Below are positions 1 to 7,273 of a stretch of DNA of 64,000 bases, piece by piece; position 1 is the first letter of the stretch; each line of letters opens with the position of its first letter. This DNA is from Nocardia terpenica (GTDB taxonomy: Bacteria > Actinomycetota > Actinomycetes > Mycobacteriales > Mycobacteriaceae), in the NCBI RefSeq assembly GCF_013186535.1, contig NZ_JABMCZ010000003.1:2232001-2296000 (forward strand), in the 5' to 3' direction. Both the position numbers and the translations under genes were made by a program. A model generated the notes under the pieces. It was given only the letters and a program-made list of their open reading frames with translations. It was not told where the DNA came from and made no database searches.

Positions 1-76
1 AATGTCGTTGTCGGGGCGGGTTCCGAGAACCTAGCCTCCGAGAGGTTCGCAGTGGGAAAGAGCGGAGGGAGTGGGT

Positions 77-847
77 ATGGATGACGAGGTGTTCCTGGGG
101 AGGGTCGCTGAGGCGTTGGCGGGGTTGCCTGGGGTGGTGGCGGTTTCGCTCGGGGGGTCGCGGGCGGTGGGGAATTATCGGGCGGATAGTGATTGGGATT
201 TGGCGGTTTATTATCGCGGGGGTTTTCGGCCCGAGGATTTGGGGGCGTTGGGGTGGGAGGGGTATGTGTCGGGGCTGGGGGAGTGGGGTGGTGGGGTTTT
301 CAATGGTGGGGCCTGGTTGACCGTGGAGGGGCGGGCGGTGGATGTGCACTATCGGGATCTCGAGGTGATCGAGGAGCAGATGCGGGAGGCGGAGGCGGGG
401 CGGTTTCGGGTGGAGCCGTTGGCGTTTCATCTGGCGGGGATTCCGAGTTATCTGGTGCTGGCGGAGCTCGGGAGCAATCGGGTGCTGCGCGGGGAACTTC
501 CGCGGCCGGAGTATCCGCAGGCGTTGCGGCGCAATGCTCCCGGGGTGTGGCGGCAGCATGCGGAGCTTACTTTCGACTACGCCGCGAGTGGGCATGCGGC
601 GCACGGGCGGCTCGGTCAGTGTGTCGGGCTGATCGCGGTGGCGGCTTCGTGTTACGCGCATGCCGTGCTGGCGGCGTGCGGGGAGTGGGTCACCAATGAG
701 AAGACGCTGCTGACCCGGGCCGGGTTGGCCGAGGTGGATGCGATCGTCGAAGGGGCGACACGCGAACCCGGCAGTCTGCGCGCCGCGGTCGGCAGGGTGC
801 GCGAGCTCTGCCGGGCTACCCTCGAAAAGGCAAGTGCCGGTGCCTAA
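77..847 (+). CDS. Nucleotidyltransferase-domain protein
   Basis: A 256-residue protein with the nucleotidyltransferase signature near its N-terminus: a Gly-Gly-Ser loop at residues 26-28 followed by Asp39 and Asp41 (SDWDLAVYY), the metal-binding pair that transfers NMP from an NTP. The rest is mainly helical, as in aminoglycoside-nucleotidyltransferase-like proteins; the acceptor substrate cannot be told. ATG 77 is preferred over GTG 71 because GGAGGG lies seven bases before it. The gene is extremely G-rich on the coding strand, with many GGG, TTG and GTG codons, unlike ligA nearby, so it may be a later arrival. Its stop overlaps the stop of the convergent PPOX gene. Confidence 0.8.
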   Translation: MDDEVFLGRVAEALAGLPGVVAVSLGGSRAVGNYRADSDWDLAVYYRGGFRPEDLGALGWEGYVSGLGEWGGGVFNGGAWLTVEGRAVDVHYRDLEVIEEQMREAEAGRFRVEPLAFHLAGIPSYLVLAELGSNRVLRGELPRPEYPQALRRNAPGVWRQHAELTFDYAASGHAAHGRLGQCVGLIAVAASCYAHAVLAACGEWVTNEKTLLTRAGLAEVDAIVEGATREPGSLRAAVGRVRELCRATLEKASAGA

Positions 848-1263
848 TTCAGCATTCCGTAGGCGTGGTTCGGCCTGATGCGGGCCAGGACGCGGCGGTC
901 GCGGACCATGGCGGCGCGGTAGTCGGCCCAGTCGGGGTGTTCGCCGCTGATGGCGCGGTAGTAGGCGATGAGCTCCTCGACCGTGGCGTCGTCGGGGTCG
1001 GCGGCGATCGGGGACAGTTCCGCCTCGCCCTCGAGCACCGCGTAGGCGTAGAAGTCGTCGCGGGTGATGTGCAGTGCCGCCCACGGCTCCCGGCGCAGAT
1101 TGAAGTACTTGGCCCGGTCGGCGGTGATCGAAATCCGGATCACCCCGTCGTCGGCCACCCAGTGCGTCACATTCGACAGCTGCGGCCGCCCGTTCTTGCG
1201 GATCGTCGTCAGCACCGACCGGGGGTGCGACCGCGCGAAGTTCAACGCGACATCGAGTTCCAT
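844..1263 (-). CDS. PPOX-class flavin/F420-dependent protein
   Basis: A 139-residue single-domain split-barrel protein of the pyridoxamine 5'-phosphate oxidase-like superfamily. The N-terminal stretch (SVLTTIRKNGRPQLSNV), the strand after it and RAKYFNLRREPWAALHI fit the actinobacterial F420- or FMN-binding oxidoreductases of the Rv1155 type. These reduce or oxidise small substrates with a deazaflavin or flavin cofactor; substrate unknown. It is divergent from ligA and converges with the nucleotidyltransferase gene, sharing a few bases at the stops. Confidence 0.8.
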   Translation of the reverse strand: MELDVALNFARSHPRSVLTTIRKNGRPQLSNVTHWVADDGVIRISITADRAKYFNLRREPWAALHITRDDFYAYAVLEGEAELSPIAADPDDATVEELIAYYRAISGEHPDWADYRAAMVRDRRVLARIRPNHAYGMLN

Positions 1264-1340
1264 ACGAGCTCCAACCGACCCGCCGCGACGGCTGTTCCCA
1301 CTGCCCCGAACTGTCGGTGGGCTGGGCTAATGTGCCATTC

Positions 1341-3443
1341 GTGAGCGAACCCGGTATCGAGATCCCCCCGGCCACCGCCGACGAACGAACGCAGTGGCAG
1401 CGCCTGGCGGAAGAGGTGCGCGAGCATCAGTTCCGCTACTACGTGCGGGACGCACCGGTCATCTCCGACGGCGAATTCGACGCGCTGTTCCAGCAACTGC
1501 TCGCGCTCGAGGAGGCCCACCCCGACCTGCGCACCCCGGATTCACCCACCCAGCAGGTCGGCGGCGGTTTCGCCACGGAATTCGCCCCCGCCGACCATCT
1601 CGAGCGCATGCTGTCGCTGGACAACGTCTTCGACGAGGACGAACTGCGCACCTGGGTGAGCCGGGTCGAGGCCGAGGCCGGGTCGGACCTGCACTACGTG
1701 TGCGAGGTCAAGATCGACGGCGTCGCGCTCAACCTGGTGTACGAGAACGGGCGGCTGACCCGCGCCGCCACCCGCGGCGACGGCCGCACCGGCGAGGACG
1801 TCACCCTCAACGCCCGCACCATCGCCGACATCCCGGAGCGACTCACCGAGCACACCGAATTCCCCGTCCCACCGCTGCTCGAGGTGCGCGGCGAGGTCTA
1901 CTTCCGGCTCGAGGACTTCGAGAACCTCAATGCCGCCATCGTCGCGGAAGGCAAGGCGCCCTACGCCAATCCGCGCAATACCGCCGCCGGATCGCTGCGC
2001 CAGAAGGACCCGGCCGTCACCGCGCGCCGCCGCCTGCGCATGATCTGCCACGGCTTCGGCCGCATGGAGGGCTTCACCCCCGCCTCGCAGTACGAGGCGT
2101 ATCGCGCGCTGGCCGCCTGGGGGCTGCCGGTATCCGCGCACACCGTGCGCGTGCAGGGCGCGGACGCGGTGATCGAGCGGGTCCGCTACTGGGGCGAGCA
2201 CCGCCACGACATCGAGCACGAGATCGACGGCCAGGTGATCAAGGTCGACGAGTTCGTGCTGCAGCGCCGCCTCGGCGCCACCTCCCGCGCGCCGCGCTGG
2301 GCCATCGCCTACAAGTACCCGCCCGAGGAGGCCACCACCAAACTGCTCGACATCCAGGTGAATGTCGGGCGCACCGGCCGGGTCACCCCGTTCGCTGTGA
2401 TGGAACCGGTCACCGTCGCGGGATCGACCGTCGCCATGGCCACCCTGCACAATGCGGCCGAGGTCAAGCGCAAGGGCGTGCTCATCGGCGACACCGTCAC
2501 CATCCGCAAGGCCGGCGACGTCATTCCCGAGGTGCTCGGCCCGATCGTCGACGTGCGTGACGGCGCCGAGCGGGAATTCGTCATGCCCACCCACTGCCCG
2601 GAGTGCGGCACCGCGCTCGCCTTCGAGAAGGAGGGCGACGCCGACATCCGCTGCCCCAACCAGCAGCACTGCCCGGCGCAGTTGCGGGAGCGGGTCTTCC
2701 ACGTCGCGGGGCGCGGCGCGTTCGATATCGAGGCGCTCGGCTACGAGGCCGCGATCGACCTGCTCAGGTCCGGCGCCATCGGCGACGAGGGCGACCTGTT
2801 CGACCTCGACGAGGACAAGCTGCTCACCACCACGCTGTTCGCCAACAAGGACGGCAGCCTGTCCGCCAACGGCAAGCGGCTGTTGCAGAATCTCGAGTCC
2901 GCCAAGGACCGGCCGCTGTGGCGGGTGCTGGTGGCGCTGTCCATCCGGCACGTCGGGCCGACGGCCGCGCGGGCGCTGGCCTCGGAGTTCGGCAGCATGG
3001 AGCGCATCGAGGCCGCCTCCGGCGAGGAACTGGCCGCCGCCGACGGCGTCGGCCCGACCATCGCCGCCGCGGTCGAGGAGTGGTTCACCGTCGACTGGCA
3101 TCGCGCCATCGTGGCGAAGTGGGAGGCGGCCGGGGTCAGCATGGAGGACGAGCGCGACGCCTCCATCGCCCGCAATCTCGAGGGTCTGTCCATCGTGGTC
3201 ACCGGCTCGCTGCAGGGCTTCTCGCGCGACGAGGCCAAGGAGGCCATCCTCGTCCGCGGCGGCAAGGCGGCCGGTTCGGTCTCGAAGAAGACCGCCTTCG
3301 TGGTCATCGGCGATTCCCCCGGCTCCAAGGCCGCCAAGGCCGAGGAACTGGGCGTGCCCATCCTCGACGAGGACGGCTTCCGCACGCTCCTCGCGGAGGG
3401 TCCGGAGGCGGTGACGCCCGCCGCGGAGGACGCGGAGGAATAG
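1341..3443 (+). CDS. ligA: NAD-dependent DNA ligase LigA
   Basis: Seals nicks in replication and repair using NAD+ as the AMP donor. Domains in order: the Ia region (EHQFRYYV at the N-terminus, binds NMN), adenylation domain with catalytic Lys124 in the motif VKIDG, OB fold, a four-cysteine zinc finger starting at residue 419 (CPEC ... CPNQQHCP), HhH repeats (VGPTAARALASEFGS), and a C-terminal BRCT domain from about residue 613 (GLSIVVTGSLQGFSRDEAK). The length of about 700 residues is normal. GTG 1341 is chosen because the reading frame before it has no family character; GTG 1317 and GTG 1332 are in-frame alternatives. In M. tuberculosis ligA likewise neighbours the ACT protein and gatCA. 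Confidence 0.97.
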   Translation: MSEPGIEIPPATADERTQWQRLAEEVREHQFRYYVRDAPVISDGEFDALFQQLLALEEAHPDLRTPDSPTQQVGGGFATEFAPADHLERMLSLDNVFDEDELRTWVSRVEAEAGSDLHYVCEVKIDGVALNLVYENGRLTRAATRGDGRTGEDVTLNARTIADIPERLTEHTEFPVPPLLEVRGEVYFRLEDFENLNAAIVAEGKAPYANPRNTAAGSLRQKDPAVTARRRLRMICHGFGRMEGFTPASQYEAYRALAAWGLPVSAHTVRVQGADAVIERVRYWGEHRHDIEHEIDGQVIKVDEFVLQRRLGATSRAPRWAIAYKYPPEEATTKLLDIQVNVGRTGRVTPFAVMEPVTVAGSTVAMATLHNAAEVKRKGVLIGDTVTIRKAGDVIPEVLGPIVDVRDGAEREFVMPTHCPECGTALAFEKEGDADIRCPNQQHCPAQLRERVFHVAGRGAFDIEALGYEAAIDLLRSGAIGDEGDLFDLDEDKLLTTTLFANKDGSLSANGKRLLQNLESAKDRPLWRVLVALSIRHVGPTAARALASEFGSMERIEAASGEELAAADGVGPTIAAAVEEWFTVDWHRAIVAKWEAAGVSMEDERDASIARNLEGLSIVVTGSLQGFSRDEAKEAILVRGGKAAGSVSKKTAFVVIGDSPGSKAAKAEELGVPILDEDGFRTLLAEGPEAVTPAAEDAEE

Positions 3444-3493
3444 CCGCGCGCGCCGGAATCATGTGAGCGGCAACGGAGTCGAGATGTCATCGT

Positions 3494-4006
3494 GTGAGAG
3501 TGGTTGCAGTGAGTGAGGATTTCGAGATCCGCCCGGCCCGGCCCGAGGAGTACCCCGCGATCGGCGCGCTGACCGTCGACGTCTACGTCGGCGACGGGTA
3601 CATCCACCCGGAAAGCCCCTATGTGCCCGAGCTTTCCGATACCGAGTCCCGTGCGCGCGTCGCCGAGATCATGGTGGCCGTGCGGGGCGGGATCGTGCTG
3701 GGCTCGCTGACGGTGGCGCGGCCGGGCACGCCGTACGCGAATGTCGCGGGCCCCGACGAGATCGAGTTCCGCATGCTCGCCGTGGCGAAGCGGGCGCGCG
3801 GCAGCGGTGTCGGAACGGCCTTGGTGCGCACGGTGATTCGGACGGCCCGCGCGGAGGGATTCGCGGCGGTCGCGCTGACCACCATGCCGCCCATGGTCGA
3901 TGCCCGCCGGATGTACGAGCGGCTGGGCTTCGTCCATGTGCCGGAACGGGATTGGGTGGCGTCCTCAGGGACCGTGCTGACGGTGATGCGGCTGGATCTG
4001 GCCTAG
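3494..4006 (+). CDS. GNAT family N-acetyltransferase
   Basis: A 170-residue acetyl-CoA-dependent acetyltransferase. The fold is seen in order: N-terminal strand (FEIRPARPEEYPAI), the central strands with FRMLAVAKRARGSGVGTAL, which is motif A with the R-x-x-G-x-G/A acetyl-CoA pyrophosphate loop, and the C-terminal MYERLGFVHVPERDW. The acceptor is unknown. The start may be GTG 3494 or GTG 3509; neither has a clear ribosome-binding site. It follows ligA by about 50 bases on the same strand and may be co-transcribed. Confidence 0.85.
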   Translation: MRVVAVSEDFEIRPARPEEYPAIGALTVDVYVGDGYIHPESPYVPELSDTESRARVAEIMVAVRGGIVLGSLTVARPGTPYANVAGPDEIEFRMLAVAKRARGSGVGTALVRTVIRTARAEGFAAVALTTMPPMVDARRMYERLGFVHVPERDWVASSGTVLTVMRLDLA

Positions 4007-4009
4007 GGG

Positions 4010-4660
4010 TCAGTTCAGGACCGTGGCGATGATGCCCGCCAGATACCCCAGCCGCGCCACCTCGGACGGGCGGAAGTCCGGCCCGCCGGGGCGGCCGAGC
4101 AGCAGCACCTTGCCGGTATTGCCGAGCGGCGCGGCGGCCAGTTTGGTGTCCATGTCCTTCCAGATCTGGGGGACCCAGGCGGCCTCGCCGTCGAGGACCG
4201 CCGGTTTCTCCAGCGGCATCCACGGCGCCGAGCCCGCCTGGGTCTCGGGCGCGCTGCCGCTGCCGACCAGCCGGAAGGCGCCCTGTGGACCCATATCGAT
4301 GATCGTGCTCCAGCCGACGCGCAGCACCCGCGGCGCGCCGTCGACCAGCACCTGTAATCGGTCGTCGCGGGCGCTGGCCACCTGGTCGATCAGTTCCAGC
4401 TCGCGATGGGTGTCCAGCACGCCGGAGTAGGGGCGCAGCGAGTCCACCCGCACGTCCCCCAGGGATTCGGCCGCGGTGATGAGCGTGTCGGGCAGCGCGC
4501 CGGTCGCCACCTCCACCACGATGTCGTCGATCGCGTATCCGGCGCCGCGTTCGACGACATCGAGCGAGAGGATGTCGGCGCCGACGGAGCCCAGTGCGAG
4601 CGCGAGAGATCCGAGACTTCCTGGGCGATCCGGAAGTTGCACGCGAAGCAGAAATGACAC
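4010..4660 (-). CDS. ACT-domain amino-acid-binding protein
   Basis: A 216-residue protein opening with an ACT domain (FLLRVQLPDRPGSLGSLALA, then VGADILSLDVVE), a fold that binds small ligands, usually amino acids, to regulate a partner. A second, less conserved region of about 120 residues follows (LQVLVDGAPRVLRVGW ... GKVLLLGRPG). It corresponds by position to M. tuberculosis Rv3013, next to ligA and gatC. GTG 4660 is the start because AAGGAA lies just before it and the ACT fold begins at once. It converges with the GNAT gene, three bases apart. Confidence 0.8.
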   Translation of the reverse strand: MSFLLRVQLPDRPGSLGSLALALGSVGADILSLDVVERGAGYAIDDIVVEVATGALPDTLITAAESLGDVRVDSLRPYSGVLDTHRELELIDQVASARDDRLQVLVDGAPRVLRVGWSTIIDMGPQGAFRLVGSGSAPETQAGSAPWMPLEKPAVLDGEAAWVPQIWKDMDTKLAAAPLGNTGKVLLLGRPGGPDFRPSEVARLGYLAGIIATVLN

Positions 4661-4894
4661 GTGCGTTCCTTCCTTTCCTGTGCGGCCGAGACTTTCGGAC
4701 GTATACCCGAGTCTCGCAATACTTACACCCGCGACCTCGGGAAGAATGTCCCGAACCACGCGCAGTGACCGATGCCACTCGCCATTGTCGGATGAACCGC
4801 CGCCCGGTGCCAGTGTCAGCGAGTGACAGCCACCCACCCCGCACCCCCGCCTGCCATCCCCCGCGCAGCGTCGCTCGTGGTCCGGACGCCTTGC

Positions 4895-5075
4895 CCCCGC
4901 GGCCCCGACATATCGTCCCCGCGGTCCCGAGGCATTGCCCCCTATGCCCCCGCGATGTTGCCCCAGTCCCGTGATGTTGCCCCCAGCACCGCGATGTCGT
5001 CTCCATGTCCCGTGATGTCGTCTCCATTCCATGTCCCGCGATGTCGTCTCCATGCCCCGCGATGTGGTCCCCATG
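4895..5075. repeat. Degenerate 20-22 bp tandem array upstream of gatC
   Basis: About eight to nine imperfect units of 20-22 bases, each opening with a form of TCCCGCGATG and running on as TCGTCTCCATG. Units nearest the palindrome at 5076-5100 are the best preserved and those farther away are more eroded (CCCCGCGGCCCCGAC and similar). The unit start resembles the left arm of the palindrome (TCCCGGCGTG), as in the other arrays of this window. Confidence 0.75.
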
Positions 5076-5100
5076 GTCCCGGCGTGCTTTTGGCCGGGAT
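5076..5100. repeat. Dispersed palindromic element, copy 1
   Basis: Arms TCCCGGC (5077-5083) and GCCGGGA (5093-5099) pair perfectly around the loop GTGCTTTTG; the outermost bases G and T could wobble-pair. Same core as at 7249, 8755, 8797, 31914, 31947 and 51712. It is the only copy between divergently transcribed genes, 77 bases before the gatC start, so a simple terminator role does not explain it here. Confidence 0.85.
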
Positions 5101-5177
5101 AGGCTGTACCGGTCGTCCCTGTGCCACCCGTGTGCGGGGAGATCGTCTGCTCGAATCTGCCGAAAGGGGATCACGCG

Positions 5178-5474
5178 GTGCCCGCCATCTCCCGTGACGA
5201 GGTCGCACACCTCGCCCGGTTGTCCAGGCTCGCCCTGACCGAAGAAGAGCTCGACCGCTATGCCGGTCAGCTGGATTCGATCCTGAGCCATGTGCAGGTC
5301 ATCACGCAGGTCACTGCCGATGTCCCGGCCACCGCCTCGCCGAATCCGACCGTCAACGTCACCCGCCCGGACGTGAGCGAGCCGTGCCTGACCCCGGAGC
5401 AGGCGCTCTCGGGGGCGCCGGCCGTCGAGGAGCAGCGGTTCGTGGTTCCGCAGATTCTGGGAGAGGCCGAATGA
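5178..5474 (+). CDS. gatC: Asp/Glu-tRNA amidotransferase subunit C
   Basis: A 98-residue GatC, the small subunit that bridges GatA and GatB in the enzyme turning Glu-tRNA(Gln) and Asp-tRNA(Asn) into the cognate amidated forms. Family marks are ISRDEVAHLARLSRLALTEEE at the N-terminus (broken here as two stretches), the middle FDSIL-like segment LDSILSHVQ, and the conserved tail. GTG 5178 is fixed by AAAGGGGA ending seven bases before it. The stop overlaps the gatA start (ATGA), implying translational coupling. gatB lies about 21 kb downstream instead of nearby. Confidence 0.95.
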   Translation: MPAISRDEVAHLARLSRLALTEEELDRYAGQLDSILSHVQVITQVTADVPATASPNPTVNVTRPDVSEPCLTPEQALSGAPAVEEQRFVVPQILGEAE

Positions 5475-6940
5475 CCGACCTGACGAAGCTGAGCGCGGCC
5501 GAGCTGGCGGAGAAGATCCACGGCCGCGAGGTGTCCGCGGTGGAGGTCACCGAGGCCCACCTGGGGCGCATCGCCGAGGTGGACGGCGAGCTGAACGCCT
5601 TCCTGCACGTCGCCGGTGAGCAGGCCCTCGCCACCGCCGCCGAGGTGGACCGGTCGGTCGCCGACGGCGCCGTGGCCTCGCCGCTGGCGGGAGTTCCGTT
5701 GGCGCTCAAGGACATCTTCACCACCACCGACATGCCGACCACCTGCGGCTCGAAGATCCTCGAGGGCTGGGTGTCGCCCTACGACGCGACGGTGACGGCC
5801 AAGCTGCGCGCGGCGGGCATCCCGATCCTCGGCAAGACCAACCTCGACGAGTTCGCCATGGGCTCGTCCACCGAGAACTCCGCCTACGGCCCGACCCGAA
5901 ACCCGTGGGATACCAGCCGAATTCCCGGCGGCTCCGGCGGCGGCTCGGCGGCGGCGCTGGCCTCCTATCAGGCCCCGCTGGCCATCGGCACCGACACCGG
6001 CGGCTCCATCCGGCAGCCCGCGGCGGTGACCGCGACCGTCGGCACCAAACCCACCTACGGCACGGTGTCGCGCTTCGGTTTGGTCGCCTGCGCGTCCTCG
6101 CTGGATCAGGGCGGTCCGTGCGCGCGCACGGTGCTCGACACCGCGCTGCTGCACGAGGTCATCGCGGGCCACGACCCCAGGGACTCCACCTCCCGCAATG
6201 TCGCGGTCCCGGCCGTGGTGGCCGCGGCACGCCAAGGCGCGCAGGGCGATCTGCGCGGCGTGAAGGTCGGTGTCGTCAAGGAGCTGCACTCCGACAGCTA
6301 CCAGACGGGCGTCATCTCCTCCTTCGACGCCGCGGTGGCGACGCTGAAGGATCTGGGCGCGGATGTCGTCGAGGTGTCCTGCCCGCACTTCGAATACGCG
6401 CTGGCCGCCTACTACCTGATCCTGCCCAGCGAGGTGTCGTCCAACCTGGCGCGCTTCGACGCCATGCGCTACGGGCTGCGCGTCGGCGACGACGGTAAGC
6501 ACAGCGCCGAGCAGGTGATGGCCGCGACCCGCGAGGCCGGATTCGGCCCGGAGGTCAAGCGGCGCATCATGATCGGCACCTACGCGCTGTCGGCGGGCTA
6601 CTACGACGCCTACTACGGGCAGGCGCTGAAGGTGCGCACGCTCATCGCGCAGGACTTCGACCGGGCCTACGAGCAGGTCGACGTGCTGGTCTCGCCCACC
6701 AGCCCGTTCACCCCGTGGAAGCTGGGTGAGAAGGTCGACGATCCGCTGGCCATGTACCTGTCCGACCTGTGCACCCTGCCGACCAACCTGGCCGGGCACC
6801 CGGCCATGTCGGTGCCGTCCGGCCTGAGCAACGACGACGGCCTGCCGGTGGGCCTGCAGATCATGGCCCCGGCACTGGCCGACGACCGCCTGTACCGGGT
6901 AGGCGCGGCCTACGAGGCCGCCCGCGGCCCGATCGCCTAA
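5471..6940 (+). CDS. gatA: Asp/Glu-tRNA amidotransferase subunit A
   Basis: The 489-residue glutaminase subunit of GatCAB, which releases ammonia from glutamine and channels it to GatB. The amidase signature is intact: Lys80 in LALKDIFTT, cis-Ser155 in GGSGGGSAAAL, and nucleophile Ser179 in TDTGGSIRQPA, matching the Lys79-Ser154-Ser178 triad known from S. aureus GatA. C-terminal sequences (LAGHPAMSVPSG, DGLPVGLQIMAP) are typical. Its ATG overlaps the gatC stop. No intrinsic terminator of ordinary type follows; a 23-bp tandem array and a palindrome do. Confidence 0.97.
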   Translation: MTDLTKLSAAELAEKIHGREVSAVEVTEAHLGRIAEVDGELNAFLHVAGEQALATAAEVDRSVADGAVASPLAGVPLALKDIFTTTDMPTTCGSKILEGWVSPYDATVTAKLRAAGIPILGKTNLDEFAMGSSTENSAYGPTRNPWDTSRIPGGSGGGSAAALASYQAPLAIGTDTGGSIRQPAAVTATVGTKPTYGTVSRFGLVACASSLDQGGPCARTVLDTALLHEVIAGHDPRDSTSRNVAVPAVVAAARQGAQGDLRGVKVGVVKELHSDSYQTGVISSFDAAVATLKDLGADVVEVSCPHFEYALAAYYLILPSEVSSNLARFDAMRYGLRVGDDGKHSAEQVMAATREAGFGPEVKRRIMIGTYALSAGYYDAYYGQALKVRTLIAQDFDRAYEQVDVLVSPTSPFTPWKLGEKVDDPLAMYLSDLCTLPTNLAGHPAMSVPSGLSNDDGLPVGLQIMAPALADDRLYRVGAAYEAARGPIA

Positions 6941-7008
6941 GCGGCACAAGGGAAGTCGGCGACCTGAGGACCGCCGACCTTCTTGCCCGCGGTCGCGCTG
7001 CGACCGCG

Positions 7009-7248
7009 CAGACCGTCGATCTCCGCGTGCGCAGACCGTCGATCTCCGCGTGCGCAGACCGTCGATCTCCGCGTGCGCAGACCGTCGATCTCCGCGTGCG
7101 CAGACCGTCGATCCCCGCGTGCGCAGACCGTCGATCCCCGCGTGCGCAAACCGTCGATCCCCGCGTGCGCAGACCGTCGATCCCCGCGTGCGCAGACCGT
7201 CGATCCCCGCGTGCGCAAACCGTCGATCCCCGCATGTGCAAACCGTCG
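7009..7248. repeat. 23-bp tandem array, about 10 units
   Basis: Units begin at 7009 and every 23 bases thereafter (7032, 7055, 7078, 7101, 7124, 7147, 7170, 7193, 7216, 7239). Each is CAGACCGTCG followed by ATCTCCGCGTGCG or ATCCCCGCGTGCG. Units near 7009 carry ATCTCC; units towards the palindrome drift to ATCCCC and CAAACC, and the last one runs into the palindrome as GATCCCGGC. The array thus grades into the palindrome arm. It lies between the convergent gatA and hydrolase genes. All open frames here are repeat artefacts. There are no spacers, so it is not a CRISPR array. Confidence 0.95.
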
Positions 7249-7273
7249 ATCCCGGCATGGTTTTGGCCGGGAT
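7249..7273. repeat. Dispersed palindromic element, copy 2
   Basis: Arms ATCCCGGC (7249-7256) and GCCGGGAT (7266-7273) around the loop ATGGTTTTG, two bases different from the usual GTGCTTTTG. The flanking G and C extend the stem to nine pairs. The last T of the right arm is the first base of the TCA that encodes the stop of the minus-strand hydrolase, so the element overlaps that gene's end. It could terminate transcription from both sides. Confidence 0.85.

Larger units (their letters stand above)
4661..5177. other. Divergent intergenic region before gatC
   Basis: About 500 bases between the divergent ACT-domain gene and gatC. The part next to the ACT gene (4661-4890) is unremarkable and should hold its promoter. 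The rest is filled by the degenerate tandem array (4895-5075) and palindromic element (5076-5100) described separately, followed by the gatC 5' region with AAAGGGGA at 5163-5170. No protein-coding region is supported here; the overlapping open frames are by-products of the repeats. Confidence 0.7.

Noticed and set aside
1542..3101. 519-codon open frame antisense to ligA
   Set aside because: Shadow of GC-rich coding sequence; ligA is certain and the antisense product has no recognisable domain.
7009..7262. Possible CRISPR array
   Set aside because: The units are contiguous 23-base copies with no unique spacers and no cas genes nearby; the other arrays are the same in this respect.
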